This document shows positions 1 through 8,267 of a stretch of DNA of 51,528 nucleotides, in pieces. A model generated the notes under the pieces. The model was not told the DNA's origin. It saw only the letters and a program-made list of their open reading frames with translations, and did not search any database. Origin of the DNA: CAYFVU01 sp964594775 (GTDB lineage Bacteria > Spirochaetota > Spirochaetia > DSM-16054 > Sediminispirochaetaceae); the NCBI GenBank assembly GCA_964594775.1, contig CAZQNO010000017.1:1-51528 (forward strand), in the 5' to 3' direction. Made by a program: the position numbers and the translations under genes. How positions within the stretch are numbered: position 1 is the stretch's first letter; every line of letters starts with the position of its first letter.

Positions 1-69
1 GACCTTCACTCCCCTCCCCGCATCCGCAGATGCCAAAAGAGCGTGCGCAGTTTCTCCCATACACGGCAT
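1..69 (-). CDS. Possible 5' end of a gene running off the left edge
   Basis: An open frame starts at ATG 69..67 on the minus strand and stays open to the window edge (23 codons, beginning MPCMGETAHALLAS). A second in-frame ATG lies at 60..58. The codons resemble the rest of the window, but there is no clear ribosome binding site and the fragment is too short to identify. The stretch from 70 to 276 holds only an inverted repeat and AT-rich sequence; I see no gene in it. Confidence 0.25.
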   Translation of the reverse strand, partial: MPCMGETAHALLASADAGRGVKV

Positions 70-112
70 CCAATTTTCTTAGAGCCGGACTTGCAGTATA
101 TCATTCGATAAA

Positions 113-138
113 AATGCTGTCAATTTGTCGACAGCATT
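113..138. repeat. Perfect 9-bp inverted repeat (operator-like)
   Basis: The arms AATGCTGTC (113-121) and GACAGCATT (130-138) are perfect reverse complements around an 8-base spacer. No T run follows on either strand, so it looks more like an operator than a terminator. It lies 44 bases upstream of the possible minus-strand start at 69. A related palindrome with GCTGTC/GACAGC ends occurs at 50084-50098. Confidence 0.45.
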
Positions 139-276
139 AATTTGATATTGAAATCAAGCCTTGTATATGCCGTTCGTATGCGCAGTTACCCCTTGGGGCA
201 ACAGGAGAAATCCTATACGAAGACGGGAAAAGTGTCAATATCATTACGAAAAAAGTACAAAAAAACCCGGAAAATC

Positions 277-852
277 TCAAAATTTCGGTCGTGCATTTAC
301 AAGATACATAAAAAACGAGAGGACCGAAGATAAGGCCCCGAAAACAAAAACAAGCAGGGCGGCGGTGCCGAGAATATCTAAGAAGACTGCTTTCTCCACG
401 CCCGTTCGCGCAGCAATTTCAAAGACCACCCCGAGCAGTCCGCCGAGGGCGTAGGTAACGGCCTTCGCCTTTCCCCAAACCGATGCAGCCATGGCAACAC
501 CCCGTCGGATGAGGACCATTCTGAGGAAGGTAACCGCCAGCTCCCGGTAGATGATGATAAGAAAGACCCAGGCCGGCATGAGTCCCGAAAGAGTGAAACA
601 GAAAAAGTAGGTGATACGGCTGAGCACATCTGCAAAAGGGTCTAGTACCTTCCCTATATCGGTAACCAGGCCGAAACGGCGAGCTATATATCCGTCAAGG
701 ACATCCGAAGCCTCGATGATCACGAAGATAAGCCCCATAGATACGGCCGATAACAGAAAGCCGCCGCCGCTCCATGCGGGGAAAACGTACGCAAGGAAAA
801 AAAGCGGTGAAAGAATCATTCTGAGTACGGTAAGTCTGTTCGGCCAATTCAT
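277..852 (-). CDS. pgsA: CDP-alcohol phosphatidyltransferase, probably PgsA
   Basis: This 191-residue membrane protein probably makes phosphatidylglycerol phosphate from CDP-diacylglycerol and glycerol 3-phosphate in the inner membrane. It carries the complete CDP-alcohol phosphotransferase signature, D-G-x2-A-R-x8-G-x3-D-x3-D, starting at DGYIAR near residue 53; the final Asp pair binds metal and acts as base. Several hydrophobic segments surround it, and the length fits PgsA. It is the last gene of the thrS-M32-membrane protein-WGR run. Other alcohol acceptors, such as inositol phosphate, cannot be excluded from the signature alone. ATG 852 begins the conserved N-terminus MNWPNRLTVLR. Confidence 0.88.
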   Translation of the reverse strand: MNWPNRLTVLRMILSPLFFLAYVFPAWSGGGFLLSAVSMGLIFVIIEASDVLDGYIARRFGLVTDIGKVLDPFADVLSRITYFFCFTLSGLMPAWVFLIIIYRELAVTFLRMVLIRRGVAMAASVWGKAKAVTYALGGLLGVVFEIAARTGVEKAVFLDILGTAALLVFVFGALSSVLSFFMYLVNARPKF

Positions 853-888
853 ACGCTGAGGGTACGGAGACTCTTTGAATATGTCAAG

Positions 889-1203
889 CTAATAGGCGTA
901 TTTGGTTTTCTTTTCGCTAGTATCGCCCTTAGAAAAGAGGTCTCGGTATTTTTCCGAGCGGGAATAGCTGTAGAGAAGCGTGTAGCCGAGGGAAAAGCGC
1001 CGCCTGACCAGGCTTCTGAGCTTTGCATCAAGCTGCTGCTTCGTATCGAAGGTGTAGACCTTTCGGCGTCCGGTCTCTATATAAGGTCCCCAGATTACCG
1101 TAAGACTGTAGCGGGAAAAGAGGCTTATCTGGTAGTCGTGCAGAGTGTAGTAGTAGCGTCTGTCTCCGGAACTCTTTACAAAGGTAACTACCATGACACT
1201 CAC
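889..1203 (-). CDS. Small WGR-domain-like protein
   Basis: This 104-residue basic protein contains an N-terminal beta-rich part rich in Tyr, then WGPYIETGRRKVYTF, a helical stretch with many Lys and Arg, and a closing GYTLLYSY. That order (WG-R/P, F, helix, GY) matches the WGR fold found on PARPs and some bacterial DNA-modification proteins, here as a stand-alone unit. The annotated start is GTG 1203; an alternative ATG lies three codons inside (1194), and neither has a strong ribosome binding site. The polar, charged C-terminus (residues 88-104) is probably disordered. The WGR match is by eye, so the function is inferred weakly: possibly nucleic-acid binding. Confidence 0.6.
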   Translation of the reverse strand: MSVMVVTFVKSSGDRRYYYTLHDYQISLFSRYSLTVIWGPYIETGRRKVYTFDTKQQLDAKLRSLVRRRFSLGYTLLYSYSRSEKYRDLFSKGDTSEKKTKYAY

Positions 1204-1237
1204 TCTATCGGCAAAGAAGGGTAAAATCTCCAGCCGT

Positions 1238-2050
1238 TTACCGCACTTTTTTCACCGCTAAGCCTTCGTCCGATATCAACAATCGGTAGCGGGAGAAAAC
1301 TTCGAGCTTACGCGCTTCGAGAAGCTCATCGCTCAGTTCGACAAAGGGCAGAAAAACCATAATCTTCTCAATGACCGAGTATTCTCTCTCCTCTTCAACA
1401 AAGCCGACGGAAACCTCTTGAAGTCGCGCCAGCCGTTTTGCCCGGGGGAAGAAAACCCAGTCATCAAAAGCGGCAATGGAAACACGAAATACCAAAGGCA
1501 AAATCGTACCGGCTTCCTCCCCCGGGCCCTGCAGCTTGTCCTGGTCTGCCGTTCCATCGAAGGACTCACCAAAAACCACCACATCGTGGCCGAGAGATTC
1601 TCCTCCCTTATCGAGAATCTCTATCTCCACCCCCTCTGCCGTAATGCCGAGGGGCCGAAAATCGAAGAGAAGACCGCCGGTCTCTTCGCATACTCTATCC
1701 TCCGCGAAGAACGCGAGGAGGATGACAAGAGACAAGAAAAGCAGCAGAGAGGGAAATCCCGCAATGCGCTTCCATGTGTTAAGGACCGCGCCGACACCCA
1801 TAGCCGAGAGAAAGGCGAGAAGAAATCCTCTCTCGTAGGAAAGAGCGGGAATATCGACGGCAAAAAGAGAAAAAGTCACTACGGCGAAAAAGGCCGAAAG
1901 GGACAGATAGAGCCCTACGAGAATTCTGCTCCGCCGTTTTCCGCGGGAGGGCACGCTTCGCACGAGAGAGCTCAGCGCAAGGCCCAAAAAGAAGCCGGCA
2001 CTAAGGAAATAGAGATAGGGGGAGTGGAAATCAATTCCCCCGCAGGACAT
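1238..2050 (-). CDS. Membrane protein of unknown function
   Basis: I do not recognise this 270-residue protein. The N-terminal 120 residues hold about four hydrophobic segments (roughly 11-31, 41-64, 75-88 and 98-116). The rest is a soluble, acidic region rich in beta-type sequence, probably on one face of the membrane. Its start is 8 bases after the M32 peptidase stop, with AGGAAG just upstream of ATG 2050, so it is almost certainly co-transcribed and coupled. Nothing in it suggests catalysis. Confidence 0.7.
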   Translation of the reverse strand: MSCGGIDFHSPYLYFLSAGFFLGLALSSLVRSVPSRGKRRSRILVGLYLSLSAFFAVVTFSLFAVDIPALSYERGFLLAFLSAMGVGAVLNTWKRIAGFPSLLLFLSLVILLAFFAEDRVCEETGGLLFDFRPLGITAEGVEIEILDKGGESLGHDVVVFGESFDGTADQDKLQGPGEEAGTILPLVFRVSIAAFDDWVFFPRAKRLARLQEVSVGFVEEEREYSVIEKIMVFLPFVELSDELLEARKLEVFSRYRLLISDEGLAVKKVR

Positions 2051-2058
2051 GACGCTTC

Positions 2059-3612
2059 CTACAATTCATATATTTTCCCGTACTTCTCCCGCAAATAAGA
2101 GATATAGGGCTCGGCATGCAATACCTCTCCTGTAAGCTCTTCGAGGAGCTCCGCCGGGAGCCTTGACGAACCGTGACGGTGGATATTCTCCTCCATCCAT
2201 TTTCGAAGGCTTTCAAAATCGCCATTGAGAATACGCGGATCCACATCTCCCAGATCTTTCTCCATCTTCCGATAGAACTGGGCGCCGTAGAGATTTCCCA
2301 GGGCATAGGTGGGAAAGTAGCCTATCGCTCCCATGGCCCAATGAATATCCTGCAGAACCCCTTCGGTATCGTTTTTCGGCTGTACTCCCAATAGACGCTG
2401 CATCGCCTCGTTCCATCGGCCCGGCAAATCGGAGACCGGAATTTCCCCGTTCACCAGCGCGAGCTCCAGTTCGAAACGAAGAATCACATGGAGACTGTAG
2501 GTAAGCTCGTCGGCCTCGATCCTTATCAACGAAGGCTGCACCCGGTTAACGGCCCTTATCCACGCGCCGAGACCGACTTCGTCGAGCAGACCGGGAAAGT
2601 ATTCTTTGAGAACAGGAAAATATCTATGCCAGAAGGAGATGCTTCGGCCTATCATGTTTTCCCAGGTCCTCGACTGAGATTCATGAATACCCAGAGAGGT
2701 CCCCTTACCAAGGAGGGAGCCGTGGTGTTCCTCGGCTATGCCCATCTCATAGAGCGCATGTCCGCCTTCGTGAATCGATCCGAAGAGGGCGGACGTGAGC
2801 TTGTTTTCCCGATAATGGGTGGTAATCCGAATATCATCGCCTCCCACGGAGATGGTAAAGGGATGAGCCGAAACGTCCAAGCGGCCCCGTGAAAAGTCAT
2901 AGCCTATGTCGGACAGAACGCGCCGGCAAAAAGCCTCCTGCCCCGCCTGGGGAAAAGTCTGATGGAGAAAGGAATCCTCCACTTCCCCCCTGTCTACCAG
3001 TTCCTGCACGAAGGGCACCAGAGCCTTTTTGAGCTCGTCAAAGACCGCTCCTACTCTTTCGGTCGTCATCGAAGGTTCATATTCGTCGAGAAGAGCGTCG
3101 TAGATCTGCTTCTCGTAGCCTATTGCCTCCGCCTTTTCGACGTTGAGTTTTAACAACTTTTCCAGATGAGGAGCGAAAGACGGAAAATCGTCACTGCCGC
3201 GGGCATCCACCCATACCGCCTGGGCGGTGCTCACCGCAGAGGCCATCTCCCTTACGAGACGGGTGGGGATCTTCGTAGCCCGCTCGTACTCCCTGCGCAG
3301 GACCCGCAGAAAATCTGCGTGCCGGGGCGGAAGGTCCTCAGCCCCTGCCGGCCGGTCTTCCGTGGAACCTGCCGCATCGAGGAGATCTCCCAATTCGACC
3401 GAAGCGAGCCGTTCGTGGCTCAAACCCTCCAAAAGCGCCAGCTGTTCGGACCTCTCGACTATCCCTCCTTTGGGCATCTTCGTTTCCTGGTCCCAGTTAA
3501 GGAGGGCTGCGCTGTGCCGGAGGAGCTGGATCTCTCGATCCAGCTCTCGCAGCCGCTCAATGGCCGCCGACCGTATAGGTTTTTGCCCGCCGTTTTGCTG
3601 CCGGCCGCTCAT
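2059..3612 (-). CDS. M32 family metallocarboxypeptidase (Taq type)
   Basis: This cytosolic zinc carboxypeptidase removes C-terminal amino acids from peptides. The family's HExxH zinc site is HEGGH at residues 281-285 (catalytic Glu 282). The third ligand motif HESQSRTWEN follows at 310-319 (Glu 311), as in Thermus carboxypeptidase Taq. The length of 517 is normal for M32. The start codon overlaps the thrS stop as ATGA, so translation is probably coupled to thrS. The N-terminal extension MSGRQQNGGQ is polar and unremarkable. Family assignment is secure; the peptide preference cannot be read from sequence. Confidence 0.93.
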   Translation of the reverse strand: MSGRQQNGGQKPIRSAAIERLRELDREIQLLRHSAALLNWDQETKMPKGGIVERSEQLALLEGLSHERLASVELGDLLDAAGSTEDRPAGAEDLPPRHADFLRVLRREYERATKIPTRLVREMASAVSTAQAVWVDARGSDDFPSFAPHLEKLLKLNVEKAEAIGYEKQIYDALLDEYEPSMTTERVGAVFDELKKALVPFVQELVDRGEVEDSFLHQTFPQAGQEAFCRRVLSDIGYDFSRGRLDVSAHPFTISVGGDDIRITTHYRENKLTSALFGSIHEGGHALYEMGIAEEHHGSLLGKGTSLGIHESQSRTWENMIGRSISFWHRYFPVLKEYFPGLLDEVGLGAWIRAVNRVQPSLIRIEADELTYSLHVILRFELELALVNGEIPVSDLPGRWNEAMQRLLGVQPKNDTEGVLQDIHWAMGAIGYFPTYALGNLYGAQFYRKMEKDLGDVDPRILNGDFESLRKWMEENIHRHGSSRLPAELLEELTGEVLHAEPYISYLREKYGKIYEL

Positions 3613-5357
3613 AGTTCCGCCTTGCCGTCGATCTTCCCTCGGGCAAAGGCGATGAAGTCGTCCACTCCCATCACTTCCTGCTGCTTTCCTTTCCTCAGAC
3701 GAAGGGCCACCGAGTCGGCATCCTTCTCCTTCTCCCCCACTATCAGCATATAGGGTATCTTTTCGTTCTGTCCGTCCCGGATCTTCGCGTTCATTCGGTG
3801 GTCTCTCAGGTCCGCATCGGCCCGGAGTCCCGCCTGTACAAGCTTTTCTTTCACCTCTTGGGCGTAGTTATCGAAGGCCGCAGCCACCGGTATAACTCGG
3901 GCCTGTACGGGAGAGAGCCAGACGGGAAAGGCGCCGGCGTAGTGTTCCACCAGGACCCCGAAAAACCGTTCTATCGAGCCGAGGAGGGCCCTATGGACCA
4001 CATAGGGCCGCTTTTCCTTTCCGTCATGGTCGACGAAGGTCATGTCGAAGCGCTCGGGCAGATTGAAGTCGAACTGCACCGTGGTCATCTGCCACTCTCT
4101 GCCCAGGGCGTCCTTAATCTTGAGATCGATCTTAGGCCCGTAAAACGCACCGCCGCCCTCGTCGACCTCGTATTCCAAGCCTTCTGCTTCGAGGGCCTTC
4201 TTGAGAGATTCCGTCGCCTGACTCCAGGAAGCCTCGTCTCCCACCGCCTTGCCTTCCGACGGACGAGTGGCGAGATAGGGCTTGATCTCGGTAAATCCGA
4301 AGTCCCGCCATATGCCGAGACTGAAACGGAGGACAGTGAGGATTTCATCTTCGATCTGCTCGGGGGTACAGATGATGTGCGCATCGTCCTGGGTGAATCC
4401 CCGGACCCGCAGCACGCCGTGGAGGACTCCCGAACGCTCATAGCGGTAAACGGTACCGAGCTCGGCCCAGCGCAGCGGCAGGTCGCGGTAGGAGTGGAGG
4501 TTCGTCTTGTAGATCATGATGTGGAAGGGACAGTTCATCGGCTTTATGTAGTAGTCGTTCTCGTCCACCTCCATTGGGCTGTACATACCTTCGTGGTAGA
4601 AATCGAGATGTCCGGAGGTTTCCCAGAGCCAGGATTTTCCTATATGGGGAGTATAGAGCAGTTCATATCCGTTATCCAAATGCCGCTTGCGCCAATAGTC
4701 CTCAATGGCCAGGCGTATGCGTCCTCCCTTCGGATGCCAGTAAATCAATCCGGGGCCGGCTTCTTCGTGGGTGGAGAAGAGATCTAATTCCCGGCCCAGC
4801 TTGCGGTGGTCCCGTTTTTCCATCTCTTCGAGGTGGTTAAGATACTGCCGCAGCTCCTTGGGGTTGCTCCAGGCGGTGCCGTAGATCCGGGTGAGCATTT
4901 GATTTTTTTCATCGCCCCGCCAGTAGGCACCGGCGACGGAAAGGAGCTTGAATGCCTTGGGATTGAGCTGCTTGGTGCGCTGCACGTGAGGGCCCCGACA
5001 GAGGTCGGTAAACCCGCCCTGACTGTAGAGCGAGACATCTTCTCCCTCATCAATCGCCTCAAGAAGCTCGAGCTTGTAATCTTGATTCTGTTCGCGGAAT
5101 ATCTTCTCCGCTTCGTCCCGCGACACCACCGTCCGCACGAACTCCCGGTCCTCATTTATTATTTTTTCCATTCGATCTGAAATCTCATCGAGGTCTTCCT
5201 CGGTGGGCTGCCTGGGCAGTTCGAAATCGTAGTAGAATCCGTTGTCTATCGGGGGTCCTATCGCCACCTTGGTGCCGGGAAATTTTTCCATCACCGCCTC
5301 AGCCATCACGTGAGCCATCGAGTGTCGTAGTTTGTAGAGTTTTTCTTCGTCGGCCAT
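3609..5357 (-). CDS. thrS: Threonyl-tRNA synthetase lacking the TGS domain
   Basis: This class II synthetase charges tRNA-Thr. I place the start at ATG 5357 because GGGGAGGAG lies just upstream; the frame is open another 17 codons but without a better site. The protein (582 residues) begins directly in the editing domain: the HxxxH motif HSMAH is at residues 12-16 and DLCRGPH follows, so hydrolysis of Ser-tRNA should be intact. The catalytic core has the zinc Cys region (MNCPFHIMIYK), motif 2 (GTVYRYERSG) and motif 3 (RALLGSIERFFG), followed by the anticodon-binding domain. The roughly 60-residue N-terminal TGS domain of E. coli ThrRS is absent. Expression is controlled by a T-box leader. Confidence 0.96.
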   Translation of the reverse strand: MADEEKLYKLRHSMAHVMAEAVMEKFPGTKVAIGPPIDNGFYYDFELPRQPTEEDLDEISDRMEKIINEDREFVRTVVSRDEAEKIFREQNQDYKLELLEAIDEGEDVSLYSQGGFTDLCRGPHVQRTKQLNPKAFKLLSVAGAYWRGDEKNQMLTRIYGTAWSNPKELRQYLNHLEEMEKRDHRKLGRELDLFSTHEEAGPGLIYWHPKGGRIRLAIEDYWRKRHLDNGYELLYTPHIGKSWLWETSGHLDFYHEGMYSPMEVDENDYYIKPMNCPFHIMIYKTNLHSYRDLPLRWAELGTVYRYERSGVLHGVLRVRGFTQDDAHIICTPEQIEDEILTVLRFSLGIWRDFGFTEIKPYLATRPSEGKAVGDEASWSQATESLKKALEAEGLEYEVDEGGGAFYGPKIDLKIKDALGREWQMTTVQFDFNLPERFDMTFVDHDGKEKRPYVVHRALLGSIERFFGVLVEHYAGAFPVWLSPVQARVIPVAAAFDNYAQEVKEKLVQAGLRADADLRDHRMNAKIRDGQNEKIPYMLIVGEKEKDADSVALRLRKGKQQEVMGVDDFIAFARGKIDGKAEL

Positions 5358-5439
5358 GTTCTTCTCCTCCCCCTGCGGGTGTGTATTTCGTTCACTTTTT
5401 TCGCGCACGTGTTTCGACCGGTGAAAATTAGGTCCAGGG

Positions 5440-5508
5440 AAAAAGAGAGGCCTCCGTGCCTATCTTCCCCACACTGCTCGTGTAAGGACGAAAAGCACCG
5501 AGGCCCTC
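5440..5508 (-). terminator. Regulatory terminator of the thrS T-box leader
   Basis: On the minus strand GAGGGCCTCGGTGC (5508..5495) can pair with GCACGGAGGCCTCTC (5459..5445), and five T residues follow (5444..5440). The first arm begins where the T-box motif ends, as expected if antiterminator and terminator are mutually exclusive. Confidence 0.8.
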
Positions 5509-5796
5509 CGCGGTTCCACCTTACTTCCGACGCCCTCCTGCAGATCATCTGCCGAAATTATTCCGGCTTCCAGCCGATCTGTATTCGGCGGCGGCTCTTC
5601 ATTCGATCCCGTTTTCGCCGGGACACACGGCTCGGTCTACTGACTACTCCGCCCGTTCAAGCTGGAGGTGTTCGACCGGCGGCTCGGGAGTGGTTTTCGG
5701 GGGAGGCGCGGCGGGCGGCTTCCAGCCGATCGGATACCCGAAACGGCCGCCCTCTCTCTTGCCGCTTTCTGTCCCCTACTCGTCTCCTTCTACGCT
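5440..5796 (-). promoter_or_regulatory. T-box riboswitch leader of thrS
   Basis: The leader contains TAAGGTGGAACCGCGG at 5523..5508, a near-exact match to the T-box consensus AAGGUGGNACCGCG that pairs with the acceptor end of uncharged tRNA. An AGAGAG element in the 5' half and GGCTGGAAGCC elements are consistent with Stem I. A terminator follows. The gene behind it is thrS, so uncharged tRNA-Thr should raise expression. A candidate Thr specifier codon is ACC at 5669..5667 (context GAACACCTCC), but the loop was assigned by eye. The rest of the 540-base gap to ispH holds a promoter and a small ORF. Confidence 0.88.
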
Positions 5797-5888
5797 TTAC
5801 AGTTATAGTGCGAAAAAGCCGGGGCATTGTCAAGCATCGCGGGTAAAGATGCCCGTCTCTTTTCAATAGCTTCAATGAGTTTTGCCAT
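5790..5888 (-). CDS. Candidate 32-residue small protein after ispH
   Basis: A short frame begins at ATG 5888, 11 bases after the ispH stop, preceded by AGGAGGAAGG. It encodes MAKLIEAIEKRRASLPAM and ends YNCKA at TAG 5792..5790. The ribosome binding site is better than that of many real genes here. Against it, the frame overlaps the thrS promoter and resembles no family I know, so it may be a chance frame. Confidence 0.35.
   Translation of the reverse strand: MAKLIEAIEKRRASLPAMLDNAPAFSHYNCKA
5802..5833 (-). promoter_or_regulatory. Probable thrS promoter
   Basis: TTGACA (5833..5828) is a perfect -35. TATAAC (5807..5802) lies 20 bases on, which is long; the overlapping CACTAT gives a 17-base spacer. 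Either places the start of transcription just before the T-box Stem I. Confidence 0.6.
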
Positions 5889-5899
5889 TTTCCTTCCTC

Positions 5900-6739
5900 C
5901 TACTCAAGATTCTGTAGATAGTGTTCCACCTCGTCAATTATTCTGTCGGGAGTCGAGGCGCCGGCGCTGATTCCAATGGTTCGGTAGTTTTTCACCTCCG
6001 GCGGAAGCTGCTGCGGAAGCTCGATATGCCACGAAGGTTTCCCGAAAGAGAGGGCGAGCTGATGCAGTCTCTTGGTATTCGAGCTGTCGAAACCGCCGAT
6101 AATAACTATCGCATCGACCCTTTCAGCGAGCTCGCGAAGTGCCTGCTGACGCTCCTTCGTTGCGGTGCAGATGCTGTCGATGAGCTCCAGCTCAATATCC
6201 TTCTTTTCGATCATTTCGACAATGCGGCGATACTCATCCGCCGTCACCGTCGTCTGGGCAATCACCATGGTCGGACCGTCGAGAGAGAGGGCTTCGGCTT
6301 CCTCCGGAGAGCTGACGACCTGCGTAGTCTCCGCATAGGCGGCTACCGCCTTTACTTCTCCGTGCCCGGGATCTCCGACGAGAACGATGTTCCACCCAAG
6401 CTGAGCGTATCGCTGCACGAGCTTCATCGAGCGCATGACACGAGGGCAGGTCCCGTCAATAACCGCCGCCCCGCAGCGCGTCAATTCCTCGACGGTATTT
6501 TTGGGAACCCCGTGCGCACGGATCACCACCGATCCATCGCTAAACTCATCGGGAGAGTCGATACGTTTGACCCCCTTCTCCTTCAATTCTTCCACTGCCT
6601 GTCTATTGTGAATGAGGGGACCGAAGGTGCTGATCCTTCCCGCATCGTTTCTTTCCACGGCCTCCTCGACCTTCTTCATGGCGCGACGCACTCCCATGCA
6701 GAAACCAAGGACCTCCGCTCGGAATATTTTTCGCTTCAT
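5900..6739 (-). CDS. ispH: 4-hydroxy-3-methylbut-2-enyl diphosphate reductase
   Basis: IspH (LytB) is the last enzyme of the MEP isoprenoid pathway. It reduces HMBPP to IPP and DMAPP with a [4Fe-4S] cluster. From ATG 6739 the protein has 279 residues with the three cluster cysteines C14, C98 and C191, the substrate-pocket His residues in PLIHN, RAHGVP and GDPGHGEV (44, 76, 126) and catalytic Glu 128. These keep a constant offset from E. coli IspH as I remember it. AGGAAAAGGG precedes this ATG. The frame continues 29 codons upstream, but that part runs through a terminator hairpin and is not coding. Confidence 0.95.
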   Translation of the reverse strand: MKRKIFRAEVLGFCMGVRRAMKKVEEAVERNDAGRISTFGPLIHNRQAVEELKEKGVKRIDSPDEFSDGSVVIRAHGVPKNTVEELTRCGAAVIDGTCPRVMRSMKLVQRYAQLGWNIVLVGDPGHGEVKAVAAYAETTQVVSSPEEAEALSLDGPTMVIAQTTVTADEYRRIVEMIEKKDIELELIDSICTATKERQQALRELAERVDAIVIIGGFDSSNTKRLHQLALSFGKPSWHIELPQQLPPEVKNYRTIGISAGASTPDRIIDEVEHYLQNLE

Positions 6740-6766
6740 TATCCCTTTTCCTCGAAAAACCCGATG

Positions 6767-6803
6767 AAAAAAGAGGGGCCCGGCTGTAAGGCCGCACCCC
6801 TCT
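6767..6803 (-). terminator. Intrinsic terminator after secF
   Basis: Minus strand AGAGGGG (6803..6797) pairs with CCCCTCT (6779..6773 region), with inner GCGGCC/GGCC-type pairing, and is followed by six T residues (6772..6767). It closes the secDF unit and lies only 28 bases before the ispH start. Confidence 0.8.
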
Positions 6804-6860
6804 GGTTTTTCCTTGATTCGCCGCATTCGTCTACGGCTTCACCTATCATTCGGCCTTTCC

Positions 6861-8267
6861 CTACTTTTTCTTTCTCTTCTTCTTCCGTTTTCCCTTGAGC
6901 TTTCGCTCGGCACTGGGAATCTTTTCCGGATCGGAAACCCGGGATGCCGCCGATGCGGGAAGATCTGAACCGCTTTCCCCCGCCTTTTCGGCTTCTGCTT
7001 CTTTATCGACCGGCTTCTCTTCCTGCACGCCTTTCAGCAGCTCCTTTTCCATGGGTTCTATCGGAAGTCCCTGCTTCTTTCGCCGCCTCTTGTATGCGGA
7101 ACGCCACCAGCCGAGGAGGGCCGGAGAGGCGATGTAGATCGAAGAGTAGGTACCGACGATGATCCCCACGATCAAATTGAGGGCGAAGTCCTTGATCGGT
7201 CCGGAACCGAAAAAGTAGAGGGCCAGGACCGCCAGCATCGTCGTCAAAGAAGTAATGAGGGTCCGGCTCAGCGACTGGGTGATACTGGTATTGATAATTT
7301 CCTTGTAGGGCCTCCCCTGCAGGAGCCCCTCGTTCTCTCTTACCCGGTCGAAGACGACGATGGTATCGTTGAGAGAATAGCCGATTATCGTCAGCACCGC
7401 GGCGATGGTGGTAGTCGATACTTCCAGCTGCGTCGCTCCGATAAAACCGAGCATGATCAGCACGTCATGGGTCAGCGCCATGATGGCGGAAACGGCGTAG
7501 CCGAATCTGAACCGGATCCAGATATAGAGAAGGATGAGGACCAGGGCCAGAACGATCAAGCTGACGGACTGCTGTGCCAGTGTCTGAGAGAACTGCGGTC
7601 CCACATAGTCGGACCGCTTTATGATGACCGTATCGGCGCCGAATTGGGCTTCCAGGAGCTCCTCGACTCTCGTTTCGAGCCGGTCCTTCATATCCCCGGT
7701 GGGATCGGCGACCCGAATGAGGAATTCCTGATGACTCGGATTTCCCACGACCTGCACCTGGGGAGAGCCGAGGGCATCGAGGGCCTCTCTGACTCTCGCG
7801 ATTTCGGCGTAAGATTTTTCATCATCGTTGCGAATGTTGATACTCACCGCATCGACACTCAACTCTTCGGGAAAGCTGAGACCCGTCACTATGTCGGCAC
7901 TGTTTCTATTGCCGCCGGCGCGAAGGGTGAGGCTGAAACCGTCGAGGTTGTCGACGGCGGCGCTCAGCGTGTCGAGACCGCGGTACCGTTGGAAGGGAAA
8001 GCGGTGCTCGGTTACCCCGGATTCACCTCGGACCTCGATTATGAGGGTCTCGTTCTCTACGTTCACCGTTGCGTCGTCGGTGCCCGAGTAGCGGATCTCC
8101 ATGCCGACGGGTGCAATCTGTACCCGTTGATTGAGCCCCGCTTCGAAGTCGATTCCGAGGTTGAAACCTCCCAGCCGCACCGTACCTACTATGCCCGCCG
8201 TGATCACTATGAGAGAGAATGCGATCATGAAGAAACGGAATTTCGTAAATTGTATCACTCTCGTCAT
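6861..8267 (-). CDS. secF: Protein translocase subunit SecF with enlarged periplasmic domain
   Basis: SecF works with SecD as a proton-driven RND-type helper of Sec export. From ATG 8267 (GGAGG upstream, ATGA overlap with the secD stop) it has 468 residues against about 310-320 in E. coli. The first membrane segment (about 11-31) is followed by a periplasmic stretch of about 205 residues, roughly twice the usual size, then five membrane segments with the conserved region TIIGYSLNDTIVVFDRVREN. The last 80 residues form a charged cytoplasmic tail ending in a Lys/Arg run. The enlarged periplasmic part contains an inserted beta-rich region before the usual SecF P1 motif. Confidence 0.95.
   Translation of the reverse strand: MTRVIQFTKFRFFMIAFSLIVITAGIVGTVRLGGFNLGIDFEAGLNQRVQIAPVGMEIRYSGTDDATVNVENETLIIEVRGESGVTEHRFPFQRYRGLDTLSAAVDNLDGFSLTLRAGGNRNSADIVTGLSFPEELSVDAVSINIRNDDEKSYAEIARVREALDALGSPQVQVVGNPSHQEFLIRVADPTGDMKDRLETRVEELLEAQFGADTVIIKRSDYVGPQFSQTLAQQSVSLIVLALVLILLYIWIRFRFGYAVSAIMALTHDVLIMLGFIGATQLEVSTTTIAAVLTIIGYSLNDTIVVFDRVRENEGLLQGRPYKEIINTSITQSLSRTLITSLTTMLAVLALYFFGSGPIKDFALNLIVGIIVGTYSSIYIASPALLGWWRSAYKRRRKKQGLPIEPMEKELLKGVQEEKPVDKEAEAEKAGESGSDLPASAASRVSDPEKIPSAERKLKGKRKKKRKKK

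Noticed and set aside
3798..4787. 329-codon plus-strand frame opposite thrS
   Set aside because: Shadow of thrS; no start site signal or recognisable domain.
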